A DNA stretch of 8,381 nucleotides from Candidatus Paenalcaligenes intestinipullorum (GTDB lineage Bacteria; Pseudomonadota; Gammaproteobacteria; Burkholderiales; Burkholderiaceae_B): contig DWUQ01000100.1 of the NCBI GenBank assembly GCA_019120675.1, forward strand, positions 1 through 8,381, in the 5' to 3' direction. Position numbers and translations under genes: made by a program. This document shows positions 5,945 through 8,381 of this stretch, piece after piece. Every line of letters starts with the position of its first letter. Within the stretch, counting starts at the first letter, position 1. Below the pieces are notes generated by a model. The model saw only the letters and a list, made by a program, of their open reading frames with translations. It was not told the origin of the DNA and ran no database searches.

Positions 5945-6865
5945 ATGAGTTGGATCCAGAAAATTCTGCCCCCGCGTATCAACCGCAAAGAATCCAGTAG
6001 TCGTGTACCCGAGGGCTTATGGGTAAAATGCCCATCATGCGAGTCGGTACTCTACAAAGAAGACCTCCAAGCCACCCTTCATGTGTGCCCCAAGTGCTCA
6101 CACCATATGCGGATCAATGCACGTACTCGTCTCGATACGCTTTTAGACAAAGAAAGCCGCATCGAGATCGGCGCGAACATTCGGCCCATGGATCCGCTAA
6201 AGTTCCGTGATTCCAAAAAGTACCCAGACCGCCTGACGCAAGCCACACGCAGTACTGGCGAAACCGATGCCATGGTCGTTATGGGCGGCACCATTCTAGC
6301 GGTGCCTGCTGTGGTGGCGGCCTTTGATTTTGAGTTTATGGGTGGCTCCATGGGCTCGGTCGTTGGGGAGCGTTTTGTGCGAGGCGTCCAGCATGCCATC
6401 GCCACACGCTCAGCCTTTATCTGTGTGGCCGCCTCGGGAGGCGCACGCATGCAGGAAAGCTTATTTTCCTTGATGCAAATGGCCAAAACCAACGCCATGC
6501 TGGCCCAGCTTTCGGATGCGGGCTTGCCCTTTATCAGTGTGCTCACCGATCCGACTATGGGTGGTGTGTCCGCCAGTTTTGCCTTTATGGGGGATGTGGT
6601 CATTGCCGAGCCGAACGCTTTGGTGGGCTTTGCAGGTCCTCGCGTCATTGAGCAAACGGTACGTGAAAAGCTCCCTGAGGGTTTCCAGCGGGCGGAGTTT
6701 TTACTCGCCAAAGGTGCGGTCGACATGGTGATCGATCGCCGTCAGCTGCAGCTCGAACTCGCCAAGCTCATCGCACTGCTGATGCGCCAGCCTGCTGAGT
6801 CGGTAGAAAAGCCCGCACCCATCATTACACCGGTCCCTACTGCGGATGTGCCACCCGCGGTTTAA
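5945..6865 (+). CDS. accD: Acetyl-CoA carboxylase carboxyltransferase beta subunit
   Basis: AccD pairs with AccA to move the carboxyl group from biotin on AccB to acetyl-CoA, giving malonyl-CoA for fatty acid synthesis. The 306 residues start MSWIQKILPP, a typical AccD N-terminus. A C4 zinc ribbon follows (C29, C32, C48, C51: KCPSCESV and VCPKCSHH). The crotonase-like carboxyltransferase fold covers about 100-285, with GGSMGSVVGE (133-142), ASGGARMQES (163-172), the stretch TDPTMGGVSASFA (201-213) and AEPNALVGFAGPRVI (221-235). The last 20 residues are Pro/Val-rich and probably disordered. The start is ATG at 5945, chosen from the ribosome binding site and homology; the frame also has a TTG at 5936. 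It follows trpBA in the same direction. A folC gene, often next in Burkholderiales as I recall, is absent: a terminator and the convergent rne come next. Confidence 0.96.
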   Translation: MSWIQKILPPRINRKESSSRVPEGLWVKCPSCESVLYKEDLQATLHVCPKCSHHMRINARTRLDTLLDKESRIEIGANIRPMDPLKFRDSKKYPDRLTQATRSTGETDAMVVMGGTILAVPAVVAAFDFEFMGGSMGSVVGERFVRGVQHAIATRSAFICVAASGGARMQESLFSLMQMAKTNAMLAQLSDAGLPFISVLTDPTMGGVSASFAFMGDVVIAEPNALVGFAGPRVIEQTVREKLPEGFQRAEFLLAKGAVDMVIDRRQLQLELAKLIALLMRQPAESVEKPAPIITPVPTADVPPAV

Positions 6866-6882
6866 GTTTCTGGTTAAGCATT

Positions 6883-6921
6883 AAAAAATCCCAGTGTGTT
6901 CATAACACACTGGGATTTTTT
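6883..6921. terminator. Bidirectional intrinsic terminator between accD and rne
   Basis: An 18-bp perfect stem (6883-6900 with 6904-6921) closes a 3-base CAT loop. The stem core is ATCCCAGTGTGTT paired with AACACACTGGGAT; six A precede the left arm and six T end the right arm. Read rightward it ends accD with a T tract, and read leftward the A tract serves the same role for the converging rne. It sits 17 bases after the accD stop and 21 bases beyond the rne stop. Confidence 0.93.
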
Positions 6922-6942
6922 ATTGACGAGCCCTATGAGCTC

Positions 6943-8381
6943 TTACTGCTGGGTTTCCACTTGCTCTAAAGGCTGGGCTGCTTCAAGGTTGACGGCTTTA
7001 CGAGGGCGGCCAAGCTGTACAGGGGGAGCCTGATAAGCGGTTTGGTCAGTAGGGACGGCAGTCTCAACAAGCTGTAGGCCTTGGGCTTGCAACTCGTTTT
7101 CCAACTGGGTATCTACCAATGGCTGTACGGTGTCCGGCTCTGTGTTCGCCATCTCGACTGCTTCAACGACTGTTTGCGAGCCAGGAGCTTCTGTCGTGTC
7201 TTCGCTCGGTGTTTCAGCCTCAACAGTGGGCTCATCAGCGTTCATTGCAGTTTGCACAGGCTCAGCGTTCGTCTCTTTGGCAGCGGGCTCTGTGTTAAAC
7301 ACTTCATCAGAAGACGTTTCAGAAGGCGCTGCAGAGGCTGCTTCGATAGCTGTTGTGGGCTCAGCAGGCGTGGCAGCAGAAGCTGTTTCCATGGAGGTCA
7401 TTGCATCGACCGTTTCAACCAGCGGTTGTGACGTCGCATCCACTGCATCGTGGGGAGCTTGCGCGGGCTGGGCATGCGTTTCCGCTACTGCAGGGCTCGC
7501 TACTGCGCCACCGGTTTCCACCTGTACTAACGCCTCGGTGACGGGCTGAACGGTTGGGCGTGTGCGTTTTGGGGGCGTAGCTGGGGCGCTAGGCGCCTCG
7601 TAAGCGCGCAGATCCAAGGCAGCGTCTTGACGTGTTTCAACCAGCTGTAGGCTGCCCGTAGTGACCGACTTACCGACCTCAACGCTTTCAGAGATCTCAC
7701 TTGCTTTGGTAGCTTCGACGGCTTTGACCGTTTCATCTGCTTCAACAACGTGAGCGGTTAAGGCTTCTGCAGGGGTCGTAGCGATTAGCGGTTCGTCATC
7801 GTCATTCGTATCAACAACGGATACAAATGGGCTTTGAGAGGCTTCATCGGCCTGAATCACAGGGTCTGTGGCCAAAGCTTCGGCTTGGTTAGCGGGCTCT
7901 TTTGTTGCCACTTTTGTAGCAGGTTGATTGCTGTGATCCGCTGCAGGAGTATGCGGCTCATGCAACGCTGAGGCATCAAAAGAGGGGGTGACATGCGCGA
8001 CATAGCTTTCTGCTTGATCCGCCTCGGTTGCGTTGTCGACCTGTTTTTGATCCGTTGTTGACTCGGCAGTGCGACGACCGCGGCGGCTACGGCGACGACG
8101 GCGGCGGCGCTCAGGATCAGCCTGCTCAGTCTGCTCACCGTCTGCAGTGACGGTATTGACCGCTTTGCTCGTGTCCTCAGCTTGGGGCGTCGATTCAGTC
8201 GGTTTGGAACTGGGCTGATCGGCTGACGACGCTTGCGTGTCAATGGCTTCATCAGTGGTGTGTTCGACTGTGGAGGTGGTGTTGTCTGTTTGATCACGAC
8301 GGCGACCACGGCTGCCACGACAGCGGCGATTGGGTGAGAGGCTGTTTTCCTCGGTAGAAGCGGCTGGACTATCGTTGCGGC
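6943..8381 (-). CDS. rne: Ribonuclease E, C-terminal scaffold region (N-terminus outside window)
   Basis: One minus-strand frame is open from the right edge to TAA at 6945-6943, giving 478 residues plus stop. The catalytic half (S1, DNase I-like, zinc link) lies outside the window, so the call rests on the tail. From the N-terminal side it has a basic block NRRCRGSGRGRR (8296-8331), an acidic and Ser/Thr-rich stretch, a second basic block of seven Arg then SRRGRR (8071-8109), and about 350 residues rich in Ala, Glu, Thr and Val. It ends QLGRPRK...PLEQVETQQ. RNase E starts mRNA decay and matures rRNA and tRNA; its disordered tail carries RNA-binding Arg blocks and short motifs that bind degradosome partners. 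No signal or membrane segment is seen. The frame shows no Met near the left of this stretch that would act as a start. Another Ala/Glu/Arg-rich protein cannot be excluded. Confidence 0.78.
   Translation of the reverse strand, partial: RNDSPAASTEENSLSPNRRCRGSRGRRRDQTDNTTSTVEHTTDEAIDTQASSADQPSSKPTESTPQAEDTSKAVNTVTADGEQTEQADPERRRRRRRSRRGRRTAESTTDQKQVDNATEADQAESYVAHVTPSFDASALHEPHTPAADHSNQPATKVATKEPANQAEALATDPVIQADEASQSPFVSVVDTNDDDEPLIATTPAEALTAHVVEADETVKAVEATKASEISESVEVGKSVTTGSLQLVETRQDAALDLRAYEAPSAPATPPKRTRPTVQPVTEALVQVETGGAVASPAVAETHAQPAQAPHDAVDATSQPLVETVDAMTSMETASAATPAEPTTAIEAASAAPSETSSDEVFNTEPAAKETNAEPVQTAMNADEPTVEAETPSEDTTEAPGSQTVVEAVEMANTEPDTVQPLVDTQLENELQAQGLQLVETAVPTDQTAYQAPPVQLGRPRKAVNLEAAQPLEQVETQQ
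6952..7077 (-). repeat. Second copy of the LQLVET...LEQVET module at the RNase E terminus
   Basis: The encoded segment begins LQLVET (7077-7060), continues through AYQAP and a basic GRPRK, and ends LEQVET (6969-6952), 42 residues in all and two codons short of the C-terminus. About 145 low-complexity residues separate it from the first copy. A lone related QPLVET lies between them at 7411-7428. Confidence 0.6.
7513..7650 (-). repeat. First copy of the LQLVET...LVQVET module in RNase E tail
   Basis: The encoded segment begins LQLVET (7650-7633), continues through AYEAP and a basic KRTRP, and ends LVQVET (7530-7513), 46 residues in all. The same order of elements recurs at 6952-7077. The copies differ at many codons, so the duplication is not recent. 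Confidence 0.6.
8071..8109 (-). other. Arg-rich RNA-binding block of RNase E
   Basis: Thirteen codons encode seven Arg, then Ser, Arg, Arg, Gly, Arg, Arg, almost all as CGN codons. A weaker basic block lies at 8296-8331. Such blocks are the usual RNA-binding segments in the non-catalytic half of RNase E. Confidence 0.65.

Noticed and set aside
5881..6000. 39-codon open frame from ATG 5881 overlapping the accD start
   Set aside because: It has no ribosome binding site, no recognisable peptide, and overlaps accD out of frame; a leader peptide cannot be supported from sequence alone.
6079..6726. 215-codon open frame on the minus strand inside accD
   Set aside because: It lies wholly antisense to a strongly conserved accD, has no recognisable domain and no ribosome binding site context; it is a shadow frame.
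6943..7965. A separate 340-residue gene starting at TTG 7965
   Set aside because: The frame stays open upstream to the window edge and the upstream part encodes typical RNase E Arg blocks, so 7965 is an internal Leu codon.
8071..8112. GCG/ACG-rich trinucleotide run as a possible phase-variable repeat
   Set aside because: The units are mixed CGN codons rather than an exact tandem repeat, and Arg runs of this kind are normal in RNase E tails.
7857..8318. 153-codon frame on the minus strand overlapping the RNase E tail
   Set aside because: The neighbouring frame runs open from the window edge to the terminator-proximal stop and has the expected Arg blocks and C-terminus; this one is an out-of-frame by-product of the repetitive GC-rich codons.

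Overview
The window is ordinary, gene-dense bacterial core chromosome, most likely from a betaproteobacterium of the order Burkholderiales (an Alcaligenaceae-like organism of moderate GC is my best guess). This rests on the protein types: a soluble RnfB-type ferredoxin next to nth, an Azotobacter-type 7Fe ferredoxin (FdxA), a classical RelA with a degraded HD domain, trpB-trpA followed by accD, and an RNase E ending in an Arg-rich and then acidic scaffold. I see no mobile element, CRISPR array, tRNA or rRNA.

Left part (1-1115, minus strand): fdxA, rsxB (rnfB) and the first 31 codons of nth lie head to tail with short or overlapping junctions. All three families carry iron-sulfur clusters, and the layout suggests one transcript. 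A gap of about 240 bases (1116-1358) separates this group from the divergent relA and should hold promoters for both sides.

Middle (1359-6865, plus strand): relA encodes the stringent-response (p)ppGpp synthetase. After a 67-82 base gap with a good extended -10 candidate come trpB and trpA, the two subunits of tryptophan synthase. They are 13 bases apart and both must start at a non-ATG codon (TTG). A 132-base gap rich in inverted repeats precedes accD, the carboxyltransferase beta subunit of acetyl-CoA carboxylase.

Right part (6866-8381): accD converges on a minus-strand gene running off the right edge. I read that gene as the C-terminal scaffold of RNase E (rne). An 18-bp perfect stem with A and T tracts on its two sides lies between them and should terminate transcription from both directions.

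I found no clearly new system. The points most worth a second look are a diverged duplicated module built on an L-x-x-V-E-T motif in the RNase E tail, a Ser/Ala/Thr-rich insertion between the synthetase and TGS domains of RelA, the structured leader before accD, a dyad spanning the putative trpB -10 element, and the stand-alone RnfB without a membrane anchor.
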